Shown piece after piece: positions 10,601-18,735 of a DNA stretch of 64,000 nucleotides. Positions within the stretch are counted from its first letter, which is position 1; every line of letters begins with the position of its first letter. Below the pieces are notes generated by a model. That model made no database searches, was not told the origin of the DNA, and was given only the letters and a program-made list of their open reading frames with translations. A program made the translations under genes and the position numbers. The stretch comes from Arcticibacter tournemirensis (GTDB taxonomy: Bacteria; Bacteroidota; Bacteroidia; Sphingobacteriales; Sphingobacteriaceae), in assembly GCF_006716645.1 (NCBI RefSeq), contig NZ_VFPL01000002.1:186001-250000 (forward strand), read 5' to 3'.

Positions 10601-11970
10601 ATTCCCTTCCCCACTTTATAATGATGAAAAGTACCGTTTCGGGGATTAAAGCTGTTTAGTCCTGTGTCATACGTACCTATCCATATCAGGTCGCTCTCCT
10701 TGTCCTTGAGTAACACAGATATATAGTTGCTGCTAAGGCCATATTTATCGTGAGTGTGCCTGTAAAAAGTGAAGGTCCCGCGCGACCGGTTAAAGTATTG
10801 CAGACCACCGTCGGTTCCTATATAGAGATTGCCTGACGCGTCTTCAGCAAAAGCTCTTACTACATTGTCGGCATTATTCTCGTTCCCGCTGCTAGCCTTG
10901 TAAGACGGAAAAAAAGACAGATTCTTATCGTATTTATTCACACCTTCGGAAGCTGTTCCTACCCATAAAATACCCTGTGGGTCTTCGAGAATAGAATAAA
11001 TACCGTTGTCCGGAATCCAATTTTTATTACTTACACTTTTGTTTATAGGGACAAAAGTCCTTTTCCTGGTGTCAAACAGGTGAAGCTTAGTCTCCGTGCC
11101 TACCCAAAACCGATCTCTGCCACTCTTGGAGATACAATTAATCGGATTGGTTTCATAGCTTGTATTATTATCCGACTCTGTGTTAAAACGTAAGAACTTA
11201 CCTGTTTCCCTGTTCAGCAAGTTTAATCCGGCTCCTGTACCAACCCATAGCTGTCCGCTTCCGTCTTCTCCTATTACGTTTACCGAATTATTGCTTATAC
11301 TATTTATGTCTGCGCGGCTGTAATAGAAATGCTGGAACTTGCCATTTTTTTCATCGAGCAGATTTAAGCCTCTGGAGGTTCCTACCCACATTTTTCCTTT
11401 AGAATCCTGAAAAACAGCATAAACCCGGGGGTTGCTTAAGCTGCCCGGATCAGATGTTTTAAGATAACGTTTAAACGTTCGGGTTTTCCTGTTATATACA
11501 TTTAGCCCCGATTCGGTGCCAACCCACAGCCTGTTCCGCCTGTCTTCGTAGATAAACGTGATCCGGTTGCTGCTTAACGATTTCTCATCCCCTGCTTTTT
11601 CTCTGAAGTTTGTAAAAGAGTTGGTTTTTTGATCATATCTGCTCAACCCGCCAATACGCGTTCCTATCCATATGTAACCGTCTTTCGTCTGATACAGGGC
11701 TGTTATATTGTTGGCCGGCAAGCTTTCAGGATCATTTTTCTTGTATCTATAAACAGTAAAGCTATACCCATCGTATTTATTCAGGCCGTCCTGAGTACCG
11801 AACCACATAAAACCATACTGATCTTTCAGCATACACTGAACAGAATTCTGAGAAAGGCCGTCTGAAGTATTGATCTGGGTAAAATTCAACAACGCTTCCT
11901 GAGAAAACACCCCCGACAAACAGGATATCAATAAAACACCGACAAAAATAAACTCCCTATATAATCTCAT
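7672..11970 (-). CDS. Hybrid two-component sensor kinase (Reg_prop propeller, Y_Y_Y, HisKA, HATPase, two REC domains)
   Basis: The protein has 1432 residues: a signal peptide (about 1-23, ending VFSQ), then many Reg_prop propeller repeats (IWIGT/LWVGT + LN/LSRYD style, about 30-690), a Y_Y_Y domain (about 720-800), one membrane helix near 810, and a Gln/Glu-rich coiled coil (QSEELQAQ-type repeats, about 840-910). These are followed by HisKA with MSHEIRTP (phospho-acceptor H931), HATPase_c, REC1 (D1220 in [12 protein letters not shown]) and REC2 (D1361 in [13 protein letters not shown]). The sensor part is periplasmic and usually reads oligosaccharides. Family members that control polysaccharide loci generally end in an AraC-type DNA-binding domain. 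This one ends after REC2 and has no HPt domain, so its output must go through another protein. No glycan operon adjoins it directly. Confidence 0.93.
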   Translation of the reverse strand: MRLYREFIFVGVLLISCLSGVFSQEALLNFTQINTSDGLSQNSVQCMLKDQYGFMWFGTQDGLNKYDGYSFTVYRYKKNDPESLPANNITALYQTKDGYIWIGTRIGGLSRYDQKTNSFTNFREKAGDEKSLSSNRITFIYEDRRNRLWVGTESGLNVYNRKTRTFKRYLKTSDPGSLSNPRVYAVFQDSKGKMWVGTSRGLNLLDEKNGKFQHFYYSRADINSISNNSVNVIGEDGSGQLWVGTGAGLNLLNRETGKFLRFNTESDNNTSYETNPINCISKSGRDRFWVGTETKLHLFDTRKRTFVPINKSVSNKNWIPDNGIYSILEDPQGILWVGTASEGVNKYDKNLSFFPSYKASSGNENNADNVVRAFAEDASGNLYIGTDGGLQYFNRSRGTFTFYRHTHDKYGLSSNYISVLLKDKESDLIWIGTYDTGLNSFNPRNGTFHHYKVGKGISDINSIAVYALIEDRRGRIWIGTDGGGVNVLDKKTGIVEKYVHNSLDNNSISDNTVQALREDKGGNIWVGSYSSGISIVSPETKKVTRLNSQNSGLSSNVVSSLYEDKNGTMWVGTMEGGVNRFDPHTKRFKSYTEEEGLINNVINYISGDEQGRIWLSTNQGITCFDPKKESYRNFNVHNGLQSHEFNVGAGLKAKNGDIIFGGVSGFNIFHPASLARNTNIPSVVLTDFQLFNRKVVVGQKNSPLKESILSAREIHLSHSQSVFTIQFAALNFTIPEKNQYAYFLEGFDKDWNYVGNERKATYTNLNPGTYIFRVKASNNEGLWNNRDTSIKIVILPPYWMTWWFRLSLVTLIGFGAWSFYRFRIDLIKKQKARLEKQVQQRTEQISRQAEYLRHLNRELQTQSEELQAQSEELQVQAEELHSQSDQLYTMNLQLLKQQEQEQKARKKAEEARKEAEMANQAKSTFLATMSHEIRTPMNSVLGTASLLLETPLNHEQRGYAETINTSGEALLTLINDILDFSKIESGKMGLDCQYFSLRECIEEVLSLFSHETAQLGVELMYLIDPKVPSLIFSDRFRLRQILINLVGNASKFTKEGEILVAVTLGKTLKNEEVELCFEVRDTGIGISEENISKLFNAFSQIDSSSTRKFGGTGLGLVISERLTKLLGGEISVKSTAGAGASFCFTIKSKVSGSTDDLNSMPFDKLFKGKKILIVDDNETHLNILKRQLEAHKLYVFTAASGEEALRIFTGTKDLDLVITDLQMPGMDGITTSQRIKEINNLVPVILLSSLRNRVESKHPDLFSSIVIKPVSVSKLLVGLEKAFERPIDKSVPENANAANVLSVHFATETPLRILVAEDNLINQKLIITVLKKLGYQPDLAENGLEVIRMNDGNVYDLILMDVRMPEMDGLEATRKIRELSVNQPVIIAMTANAMVEDKEDCLKAGMDDFISKPFKVGDLMEKLKSCRRTLQG

Positions 11971-12230
11971 CCAGGTTCTCTTAGACGCACCTTAAAAACT
12001 TAAGGTATCGGTTAAAGGAGGTGAATAGCACTTTATCTCCCTGCTAAGGTTCAGTTGAAAAGATTTATCATACATTCCCTCAAATGAATAATATCTTAAA
12101 AAGCCGCGATTCCTTTTTCTATCCCGGCAATACGAGCAATTTACTAAAACTTTTACTATCAAACAAAATAGGCAACAGGTATTATTTTCAAAAGAAAAAA
12201 CCTATCCAGTTTTACTTCAGATGCCTTTAT

Positions 12231-13424
12231 TCAGGAATAAAACGGAATCATCCAAAGCAATTTGCCTGCTTCAAACACATCCTCCTCTGCAGGCAATGTA
12301 ACAAAACCCTCCGCCTTCACAAGGCCAGTCAGGTCACCAGACCCCGATCCGGTTACCGGTACGGCCTCCAAAACGCCCGCTATATTTCTCAGAGAAACCA
12401 TCAGGTGATAAGAGAGCCTGGGTTTAAAAGCAACAGGTTCAGCCAGCCTGACGGGGACATACACTACAGGGGTTTCAAGTGATTGGCAGAGCCAGTACCG
12501 GAAGTAAAGATGATAGCACACAAAAGTCGACACCGGATTACCAGGAAAGCCAAACACCAATTTCCCGGATTCGAAGCTGCCGAACAGAATGGGCTTGCCG
12601 GGTTTCTGAGCCACTCTATGAAACACGGTATTTAAGCCAAGGGAAAGCAACACTTCAGGCAGGAAGTCAAACTTCCCCTTAGATACAGCGCCCGAGAGCA
12701 AAAGAACATCGAATTGTTTAACAATAGCTTTGAGTCCATCAGTCAAAATGAATTTGTCATCCGGAAAATGGAATACTTCTGCACGAATACCTTCAGTCAT
12801 CAACGCAGATGCGATCATGTGCACATTTGATCTCCGCACCTGGAATGGTTCAGGTGTTGCCTCAACATCTACAAGCTCATCGCCGGTAGAGCAAACAGCC
12901 ACAGTCGGAGTCCTCTTCACGACGACCTTATTTTTGCCTGTTGAAGCCAAAACGCCAATATGAGAGGCGTTAATCCTTACGCCTTTCTCAATAAGTAAAC
13001 TTCCAGCCTTGCTGTCAGTACCCCTTAAATGCACGTTCTGGAACTTCCTTACTGTATCGGCTTTAATGAAAGCTTTTCCTTCACCGATAAGAATATCTTC
13101 ATAAGGTATAACACCATCTGTACTTTGGGGCAATACAGCCCCGGTCATTACTTCGATACATTTATGCGGATCGTCAAGAACCTGAACCCGGTCACCCGCC
13201 GCCTGAATTTTCTCTAAAGCAAACGACCTTCTGCCTTGTTCAAATGAGGTTACATTGATAGCGATTCCATCCATAGTAACCCTGTCGTAAGGAGGGAAGT
13301 CGCGGTCCGCCTGGATGTCTTCTGCCAGGATCCGGTGAAGGGCATCAGACAGCGACACCTCTTCAGTTCCAAAATCTTTCTTGAACGACTCAATCTTTTC
13401 AAGAGCTTCTTGTACAGAAATCAT
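12231..13424 (-). CDS. moeA: Molybdopterin molybdenumtransferase MoeA
   Basis: This 397-residue enzyme inserts molybdate into adenylylated molybdopterin. Typical MoeA blocks are present: MISVQEALEKI at the start, FPPYDRVTMDGIAI near 60, EVMTGAVLPQSTDGVIPYED near 110, TGDELVD near 187, LLLSGAVSKGKFDFL near 250 and FGFPGNPVSTFVCYHLY near 305, then a short C-terminal barrel domain. I chose ATG 13424, which follows the preceding tauE-like stop (TAA, ending 13426) by one base. An earlier in-frame ATG at 13433 would overlap it. It is the last gene of the molybdopterin operon. Confidence 0.93.
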   Translation of the reverse strand: MISVQEALEKIESFKKDFGTEEVSLSDALHRILAEDIQADRDFPPYDRVTMDGIAINVTSFEQGRRSFALEKIQAAGDRVQVLDDPHKCIEVMTGAVLPQSTDGVIPYEDILIGEGKAFIKADTVRKFQNVHLRGTDSKAGSLLIEKGVRINASHIGVLASTGKNKVVVKRTPTVAVCSTGDELVDVEATPEPFQVRRSNVHMIASALMTEGIRAEVFHFPDDKFILTDGLKAIVKQFDVLLLSGAVSKGKFDFLPEVLLSLGLNTVFHRVAQKPGKPILFGSFESGKLVFGFPGNPVSTFVCYHLYFRYWLCQSLETPVVYVPVRLAEPVAFKPRLSYHLMVSLRNIAGVLEAVPVTGSGSGDLTGLVKAEGFVTLPAEEDVFEAGKLLWMIPFYS

Positions 13425-13425
13425 T

Positions 13426-14211
13426 TTATACATCAATTCCGTTAGTGTATTTTAACACCAGTTTTACTCCAATATAAGCAACCAGTACCCCTGTCAGCGC
13501 CTTTAGCAGCCCTGGTCTTACTATTTTAAGACTGAGCCTGGTACCAACCTGTCCACCAAGAAAAACAGCGGTAAGCAGCGGCAGCATCAGCTGTATATTA
13601 AACGTAAAGGTTCCTCCGCTCGCCTGCCCGGCCAGCCCGGCTATAGAATTCACAAGAATAAAAAAACTCGCAAGCGCAGCAATCTTTTTCGGAGTATCCC
13701 AGCTCATTAAGTTGAGTACAGGCGACAGAAGAATTCCTCCCCCGATACCCACAAGTCCTGAAAGAAATCCCGCAGCTGCGCCAAGTACCGCATTGACTGG
13801 CAAGGAGGAGACACGGTTACCCAATCCCGGTTCAGCCGGCCGGGTTTGTGTATACAGTTGCATGATGAGTAATAATCCCGACAGCGTAAGCACACTTCCC
13901 AGACAAATGAAAAAGGACTTCTGGCTAAGGTGAATAGTGGCAGCTACAAAAGCCGCAGGAATACTACAGATAGCCAGGGGAAGAAATTTCTTTTTATCGA
14001 AATAACCATTTTTCATAAAGAGGTACGAACTGCCAGCAACAACTACCAGATTACAGAACAGAGCAGCTGTTTTAATAGCCGAAAAATCACCTATAAAAAG
14101 GGACAGCAATGCAAGGTAACTTGACCCTCCACCAAAGCCGGCTGAAGAATATAATGCAGCGATAATAAAAAAGCCGATGCAGATCAGAAAAACAGTGTGA
14201 ATGTCGGGCAT
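13426..14211 (-). CDS. TauE/SafE family membrane transporter
   Basis: This 261-residue protein has about eight hydrophobic segments and the glycine-rich blocks of the TauE/SafE family (SSAGFGGGSSYLAL near 23, LSGLVGIGGGILLSPVL near 152). The family moves sulfite, sulfonates or other small organic anions. The ATG at 14211 shares one base with the upstream moeB stop (TGATG), and the stop lies one base before moeA, so it is fully embedded in the molybdopterin operon. That position suggests handling of sulfur or an oxyanion linked to cofactor making, but the substrate cannot be read from the sequence. Confidence 0.85.
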   Translation of the reverse strand: MPDIHTVFLICIGFFIIAALYSSAGFGGGSSYLALLSLFIGDFSAIKTAALFCNLVVVAGSSYLFMKNGYFDKKKFLPLAICSIPAAFVAATIHLSQKSFFICLGSVLTLSGLLLIMQLYTQTRPAEPGLGNRVSSLPVNAVLGAAAGFLSGLVGIGGGILLSPVLNLMSWDTPKKIAALASFFILVNSIAGLAGQASGGTFTFNIQLMLPLLTAVFLGGQVGTRLSLKIVRPGLLKALTGVLVAYIGVKLVLKYTNGIDV

Positions 14212-15320
14212 CAATATTCTATAAATTCATCATTAAAATGGCTCATCCAGCTTTCCATTCCGCCCCGGAGGTTATAAACCTTTGTGTTTTTTCTCTGCTG
14301 CAAGATTTCCGCTGCTTTAAGGCTTCTCCCTCCCATCTGGCAAAACGTTACCAGGGGAACATTTGCAGGCAATTCCATTTCAAATTTGTTTAACTGAGCC
14401 AGAGGAACGGAAAATGCATGCATGAGATGTCCGCTTTCATATTCGAAAGTTTCCCTCACGTCCACCAGTAGAAATTTTTTACCTTCCAGGTACCATTCAT
14501 GCAGGTTCTGCGGGGATAAGTCATTTACCGTTTGACAAGCAAACTCATAACTATCCCGCAAACGATCAATATTCTGATTTTCAGGGCTGGCCTTCAGCCT
14601 GACCTTATATTCATTACCACTTAAAAAATCAACAATCTTAAGGCTGCCGGAAAGAGTCCTGCCTATGCCTGTAATCACTTTAACGGCCTCCAGGGCTTGT
14701 AAAGATCCGACGATACCGGGCACTATACCAAGTACGCCGGCTTCGTTACAGTCTGGCACTTCCCCGGGCGACGGCTGTTCGGGATAAAGACAGCGATAAG
14801 TAGGCCCGCCCTGGTAATTAAAAACACTTAGCTGGCCTTCATACTGCTGAACGGCCCCATAAATAAAGGGCTTGCCGGCAATAACACAAGCATCATTAAT
14901 AAGATAACGACTCGCAAAATTATCAGTGGCATCCACTACAAGATCAACAGCTTCGATCAAACTTAAGGCATTCTCAGGTGTAAGCATCCAGGGATGCCAT
15001 TCGATCTTTACCAGCGGATTCAATTCTGCCAGCTTCTTCGCAGCCACTTCTGCCTTTAGCTGCCCTACTTCCGGAGTGGAGTAGAGAACCTGCCGCTGTA
15101 AATTACTAACGCTGATGCGATCTCCATCCGCAATAACGATCCGGCCAATACCCATACCCACCATGTACTGAAGAACAGGGATGCCCAGTCCCCCGGCTCC
15201 CACCACAAGCACAGAAGCAGCCTTTAGCTTATCCTGTGCCGCCGGGCCAAACCCCTTAAGGCGGATCTGCCGGGTGTATCTCGTATCATCATCGTTCATT
15301 TTGAATTTCGCATTGTCCAT
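14211..15320 (-). CDS. moeB: MoeB/ThiF-type E1 enzyme fused to a rhodanese domain
   Basis: This 369-residue fusion has an N-terminal adenylating domain (about 10-245) with the nucleotide motif VVGAGGLGIPVLQYM and the NLQRQVLY block, followed by a rhodanese domain (about 270-369) with the active-site loop FCQMGGRS. The E1 domain activates the C-terminal Gly-Gly of MoaD with ATP, and the rhodanese would hand over sulfur as a persulfide on its Cys, giving thiocarboxylated MoaD for molybdopterin synthase. The fusion joins two steps that other bacteria split between MoeB and a separate sulfurtransferase. The usual pair of CxxC zinc motifs is not evident: only single Cys residues (RCLYP, PDCNEAG) are seen. 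It lies 5 bp after moaA. Confidence 0.9.
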   Translation of the reverse strand: MDNAKFKMNDDDTRYTRQIRLKGFGPAAQDKLKAASVLVVGAGGLGIPVLQYMVGMGIGRIVIADGDRISVSNLQRQVLYSTPEVGQLKAEVAAKKLAELNPLVKIEWHPWMLTPENALSLIEAVDLVVDATDNFASRYLINDACVIAGKPFIYGAVQQYEGQLSVFNYQGGPTYRCLYPEQPSPGEVPDCNEAGVLGIVPGIVGSLQALEAVKVITGIGRTLSGSLKIVDFLSGNEYKVRLKASPENQNIDRLRDSYEFACQTVNDLSPQNLHEWYLEGKKFLLVDVRETFEYESGHLMHAFSVPLAQLNKFEMELPANVPLVTFCQMGGRSLKAAEILQQRKNTKVYNLRGGMESWMSHFNDEFIEY

Positions 15321-15325
15321 TTCAG

Positions 15326-16318
15326 TTAGCCCCCCAATACCGACATTGATTCTTTCAGCGTTTTTACATTCCGGTCTTCGGCTTCGAAGCCATCTTTAGC
15401 GCGTTGGGATACCGCCAGCAAAAGAGCATCCTCTATCTCCGATCGTGTCGCCCCGTCCCTTAACAGATCGCGAAGATTCGTTGCTGGAGGGCCATAAAGG
15501 CAAGTCCTTAATTCTCCTGTTGCCGACAGGCGTATCCTGTTACAGGTACCACAAAACGTCCTGCTGAAAGAGGCAATAATACCGAACGATCCTTTGTAAG
15601 CCGGAATCCTGTAATTCTCCGAAGTGGAATGGGGTTCATTCTCCAGCCTTATGATTTCCGGATAATTACCTGCTATGTAATTATATATACTACGATGGTT
15701 CCAGTTTAGCACGTCGAACTCGCTGCTTCCGTTAAAAGGCATCTCTTCCAGAAACCGCACTCTGAGAGGATAATCCCTCGTCAGTTCAACAAACGGAATG
15801 ATATCTTCCACATTTTTTGCTGCCGAGATAACACAATTCAGCTTTACCTCGAAGCCGTCGGAAAGAAGCCTGAGAATGCAAGAGTAAACAGAATCGAAGT
15901 TGTCCCGTCTCGTGATCTGAAAAAAACGCGCCCGGTCGAGGGAATCAATACTCACATTTATTTTCCGGATCCCGGCTTTCTTCAGCAGTGCAATGTATTC
16001 AAACGACAAAGTACCGTTGGTGGTCACTGTAATTTCTTCAAGTCCCGGCAGCGTACTCAGCTCTCCTAAGAACGGCATTATACCATGTCTTACAAAAGGC
16101 TCCCCCCCGGTAATCCTGATTTTGGAAACCCCCAGATCACAGAATATTTCCGAAAGAAATAACAGCTCATCATAGGAAAGCAGGTCCTTTCTCGCCGCAA
16201 AATCCATTCCCTCTTCAGGCATACAATAGTAACACCTGAAGTTACAACGGTCGGTTACAGATAACCTCAGATAATTTAGTTGCCGCCCATATTTGTCTGT
16301 CAATGTCCTTTTCTCCAT
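15326..16318 (-). CDS. moaA: GTP 3',8-cyclase MoaA
   Basis: This 330-residue radical SAM enzyme carries out the first step of molybdopterin synthesis, converting GTP to 3',8-cyclo-GTP. The SAM-cluster motif is C25-x3-C29-x2-C32 in TDRCNFRCYYCMPEEG. GGEPF follows near residue 97. The second, substrate-binding cluster uses Cys residues in FSRTFCGTCNRIRLS and RTCLYG near 255-285. The C-terminus ends in the conserved Gly-Gly (SVLGG). Length is normal. It lies 6 bp after moaE and 5 bp before moeB, in one operon. Confidence 0.96.
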   Translation of the reverse strand: MEKRTLTDKYGRQLNYLRLSVTDRCNFRCYYCMPEEGMDFAARKDLLSYDELLFLSEIFCDLGVSKIRITGGEPFVRHGIMPFLGELSTLPGLEEITVTTNGTLSFEYIALLKKAGIRKINVSIDSLDRARFFQITRRDNFDSVYSCILRLLSDGFEVKLNCVISAAKNVEDIIPFVELTRDYPLRVRFLEEMPFNGSSEFDVLNWNHRSIYNYIAGNYPEIIRLENEPHSTSENYRIPAYKGSFGIIASFSRTFCGTCNRIRLSATGELRTCLYGPPATNLRDLLRDGATRSEIEDALLLAVSQRAKDGFEAEDRNVKTLKESMSVLGG

Positions 16319-16324
16319 TAATCT

Positions 16325-16732
16325 TCAGGGATGTGCATTTACCCAAATGCTGTTGTCTTCGTAGTATTCTTTTTTCCAGATAGGAACGCTCTTTTTAAGC
16401 TCGTCGATCAAAAAACGGCAGGCCTCGAAAGATGCGTCTCTGTGAGCCGAGGAAGCACCGGTAACAACTACCGCTTCACCCGGCTCTTTCATTCCTGTTA
16501 CATGCTGAATGACTACCCTTTCAAGCGGCCATTTTTCACAGGCTAGTTCAGCTATCCGCTTCATTTCTTTCAGAGCCATAGGTACATAGGCCTCAAATTC
16601 AAGTCCTACGACAGTTTTGCCGTTGGCGTGGTCTCTTACAGTACCCACAAAAACGTTAATACCGCCGGCGCCATTTGCCTGTAAATGCCGATAAGCCTTG
16701 TTTATATTTATTTGTTCCACAATCTCAACCAT
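16325..16732 (-). CDS. moaE: Molybdopterin synthase catalytic subunit MoaE
   Basis: This 135-residue protein is the large subunit of molybdopterin synthase, which moves sulfur from thiocarboxylated MoaD onto cyclic pyranopterin. Family blocks are GGINVFVGTVRDHANGKTV near 23-41, EFEAYVPMALKEMKRIA, VIQHVTGMKEPGE, SSAHRDASFEACRFLIDELKKSVPIWKKE. The Lys residues of the last block line the active site. It lies 4 bp after moaD, matching the usual pairing of the two subunits. Confidence 0.95.
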   Translation of the reverse strand: MVEIVEQININKAYRHLQANGAGGINVFVGTVRDHANGKTVVGLEFEAYVPMALKEMKRIAELACEKWPLERVVIQHVTGMKEPGEAVVVTGASSAHRDASFEACRFLIDELKKSVPIWKKEYYEDNSIWVNAHP

Positions 16733-16736
16733 CGCT

Positions 16737-16976
16737 TCAACCTCCGCTAACAGGGGGAATAAGAGCCACTTCCATCGAAGAGGTCAAAGCCGTCGAATCA
16801 TCAGCATATTCATTGTCAACAGCTACGGCCAACGACCTTAAAGCACTTAAGCCCCCGTATCGCTGTTCTAACCATTCCTTCAAGTGGGCCACCGTTTCAG
16901 GGCTCTCCTCAGAAGCTATAGAGATCTTATCGCTGCCGACGATATCCCTTGTGATGCCGAATAATAATACCTCCAT
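16737..16976 (-). CDS. moaD: Molybdopterin synthase sulfur carrier subunit MoaD
   Basis: This 79-residue protein has the ubiquitin-like fold pattern of MoaD and ends in the required Gly-Gly (PPVSGG), which is adenylated by the MoeB-like enzyme and converted to a thiocarboxylate. It starts MEVLLFGITRDIVG, and the block VAVDNEYADDSTAL before the tail matches the family. It sits between mobA (24 bp away) and moaE. Confidence 0.92.
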   Translation of the reverse strand: MEVLLFGITRDIVGSDKISIASEESPETVAHLKEWLEQRYGGLSALRSLAVAVDNEYADDSTALTSSMEVALIPPVSGG

Positions 16977-17000
16977 ATACTTAATTGCTTATCCGTTGCG

Positions 17001-17615
17001 TTAAAACGCCTTGTTAAAGATAGCTCTCTCTTCCAGCTTTTTTATGACCGTTTCATACTCATGAGCATGATTTACGTTTCTTAACTCTTCTTTATCCACG
17101 GCTTCCAGAAGTTCGATATCTGAGTTAATCAGCACTTTTCTGGGACATAAGTATCCGGCTTCCCGAAAATCAAGAAGCGATTGCCGTGCCTCCGGCTCCC
17201 AGATGGTAATAAGGGGTTCGGGGAAACCTGTTTCCGGATTGTGAAAAGCAGTTGCTAATTTCGATGCATTCCGGTGCGTAACGAGATGATCTACCGTTTT
17301 CTGAGTGAGAAAGGGAAGATCACAGGCAACCGTAAGCCAGGCCACGCCCGGATCCTGCTGAAAAGCCGACAATATCCCGATCATCGGGCCCTGGCCTTCT
17401 ACGCTATCCTCTATCACAGCAAAGCCATCAAGATCGTGTATTTGCTCCTTATTGCAGGAAATGAAAACTTCCTGGCAAAACGGAACAAGAAGCTCGCGAA
17501 GATATTCTCGCTGACTTTTACCATGATACGAAATGGAGCCTTTATCCCGCCCCATTCTCGTGCTTCTTCCTCCTGAGAGGATCAGCCCCTTAAGCTTCGC
17601 TTCTCTTATATTCAC
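17001..17615 (-). CDS. mobA: Molybdenum cofactor guanylyltransferase MobA
   Basis: The enzyme adds GMP to molybdopterin to make the dinucleotide cofactor. The nucleotide-binding motif is LILSGGRSTRMGRDKG near the N-terminus. Further family signs are VEGQGPMIGILSAF and VACDLPFLTQKTVDHL. I placed the start at GTG 17615 (VNIREAKLKG, 204 residues): it is preceded by GGAGG with a 5-base spacer, and the open frame further upstream runs inside moaC without family homology. With this start the gene overlaps the end of moaC by 26 bp. A TTG at 17636 is an alternative. Confidence 0.88.
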   Translation of the reverse strand: MNIREAKLKGLILSGGRSTRMGRDKGSISYHGKSQREYLRELLVPFCQEVFISCNKEQIHDLDGFAVIEDSVEGQGPMIGILSAFQQDPGVAWLTVACDLPFLTQKTVDHLVTHRNASKLATAFHNPETGFPEPLITIWEPEARQSLLDFREAGYLCPRKVLINSDIELLEAVDKEELRNVNHAHEYETVIKKLEERAIFNKAF

Positions 17616-18087
17616 TTTTTCCTCCGCTCTTAGCAATGAGTTTTGTCTCTTTAATAACGATATCGTGCGAAAAAGCTTTACACATATCGTATATGGTAAG
17701 TGCTGCAACCGTCACCCCTGTTAGAGCTTCCATTTCAACTCCCGTTTTAGAGGTAATTACTGCAGTGCATTCGACAACCACTTCGTCGGCACTATTCACG
17801 TTAATGGTGATTTTACAATCTTCCAAAGCCAGTGGATGACACAGAGGTATTAAGTCGGATGTTTTTTTTGCAGCCATAATACCTGCTATGATAGCTGTCT
17901 GAAAAACGGGACCTTTCTTCGTGTTTATGTCTCCACCGTTAAGATGCTTCATTATCTCTTTTCCAGGCAGGATAATACATCTGGCCGTCGCACTGCGTTT
18001 CGTAACAGCTTTATCACTCACATTTACCATTACCGGATATCCGCTGGCTTCGTCAATATGAGTAAAGACCTGTTTCTCATCATTCAT
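17590..18087 (-). CDS. moaC: Cyclic pyranopterin monophosphate synthase MoaC
   Basis: This 165-residue enzyme turns 3',8-cyclo-GTP into cyclic pyranopterin monophosphate, acting after MoaA. Family blocks are FTHIDEASGYPVMVNVSDK, GPVFQTAIIAGIMAAKKTSDLIPLCHPL (active-site Lys and His) and TGVEMEALTGVTVAALTIYDMCKA. The last 26 bp are shared with mobA. It is the first gene of the operon and diverges from the glycine-zipper gene across a 104-bp AT-rich gap. I found no clear -7 box in that gap. Confidence 0.95.
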   Translation of the reverse strand: MNDEKQVFTHIDEASGYPVMVNVSDKAVTKRSATARCIILPGKEIMKHLNGGDINTKKGPVFQTAIIAGIMAAKKTSDLIPLCHPLALEDCKITINVNSADEVVVECTAVITSKTGVEMEALTGVTVAALTIYDMCKAFSHDIVIKETKLIAKSGGKSEYKRSEA

Positions 18088-18191
18088 GATTAAATATAAA
18101 TAATTCCCGCGTTACAACAAATACTTTTATCGCATTTCAGATTCTGGCACCATTTTTTCTTTACTAGTGGTGAGTTTAAAAAAAAGAAATC

Positions 18192-18677
18192 ATGAAAACT
18201 ATAATAACAATGTTCGCATTAGCTGTTGCATTAACAGGATGCAGTAATAATGACAAGGCAAATAACACACAGGCGTACCGTGATTCGATAAAAAAAGCGG
18301 TGCAGGACAGTATCAAGCTGGATAGCTTCCAGAGGGCTGAAGTTCAGGCGAAGGAAAAAGCAAGAATAGATTCCTTAGCTGAAGTGAAAGCTGCAAGTCA
18401 GGCTGCCGCCGCCAGACGTACATATGCCAGTCGCCGTTCATCAGGAAGTGTCCACCCAGTAGTACAAAGTGACTACTACGAACAGACAGCTCCCAGGAAA
18501 AAAGGATGGAGCGCAGCGGCTAAAGGCGCCGCCATCGGAGCGGGTGCTGGTGCAGTAACCGGTATTCTGGTGGATAAGAAAGACGCACGTGGAGCTATAA
18601 TTGGCGGTGTTGTCGGAGCTGGTACTGGTTATGTTATCGGTCGTCAAAAAGACAAACAAACTGGAAGGGCTCAATAA
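18192..18677 (+). CDS. Glycine-zipper lipoprotein
   Basis: This 161-residue protein starts with a lipoprotein signal (MKTIITMFALAVALTGC, lipobox Cys at 17). A charged Ala/Lys/Asp helical stretch, a Ser/Arg linker and a C-terminal glycine zipper (AAKGAAIGAGAGAVTGILVD, then GAIIGGVVGAGTGYVIG) follow. Glycine-zipper lipoproteins insert in or stabilise the outer membrane; the exact function is unknown. It is a single gene closed by a strong bidirectional terminator. Confidence 0.8.
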   Translation: MKTIITMFALAVALTGCSNNDKANNTQAYRDSIKKAVQDSIKLDSFQRAEVQAKEKARIDSLAEVKAASQAAAARRTYASRRSSGSVHPVVQSDYYEQTAPRKKGWSAAAKGAAIGAGAGAVTGILVDKKDARGAIIGGVVGAGTGYVIGRQKDKQTGRAQ

Positions 18678-18691
18678 CCCTCTTTCTGAAC

Positions 18692-18735
18692 AAAAAAGAA
18701 CAGGCTCCGGAATACCCCGGGGCCTGTTCTTTTTT
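18692..18735. terminator. Bidirectional Rho-independent terminator
   Basis: A 14-bp stem pairs A6GAACAGGC (18692-18705) with GCCTGTTCT6 (18722-18735), with inner CCGG/CCGG pairing in the loop. T runs occur on both strands, so it can end the lipoprotein gene on the plus strand and dacB on the minus strand. The dacB stop codon lies in its right edge. Confidence 0.92.

Noticed and set aside
12084-12482. Plus-strand open frame over the end of moeA
   Set aside because: Most of it mirrors moeA coding sequence; the rest is low-complexity AT-rich DNA with no motif.
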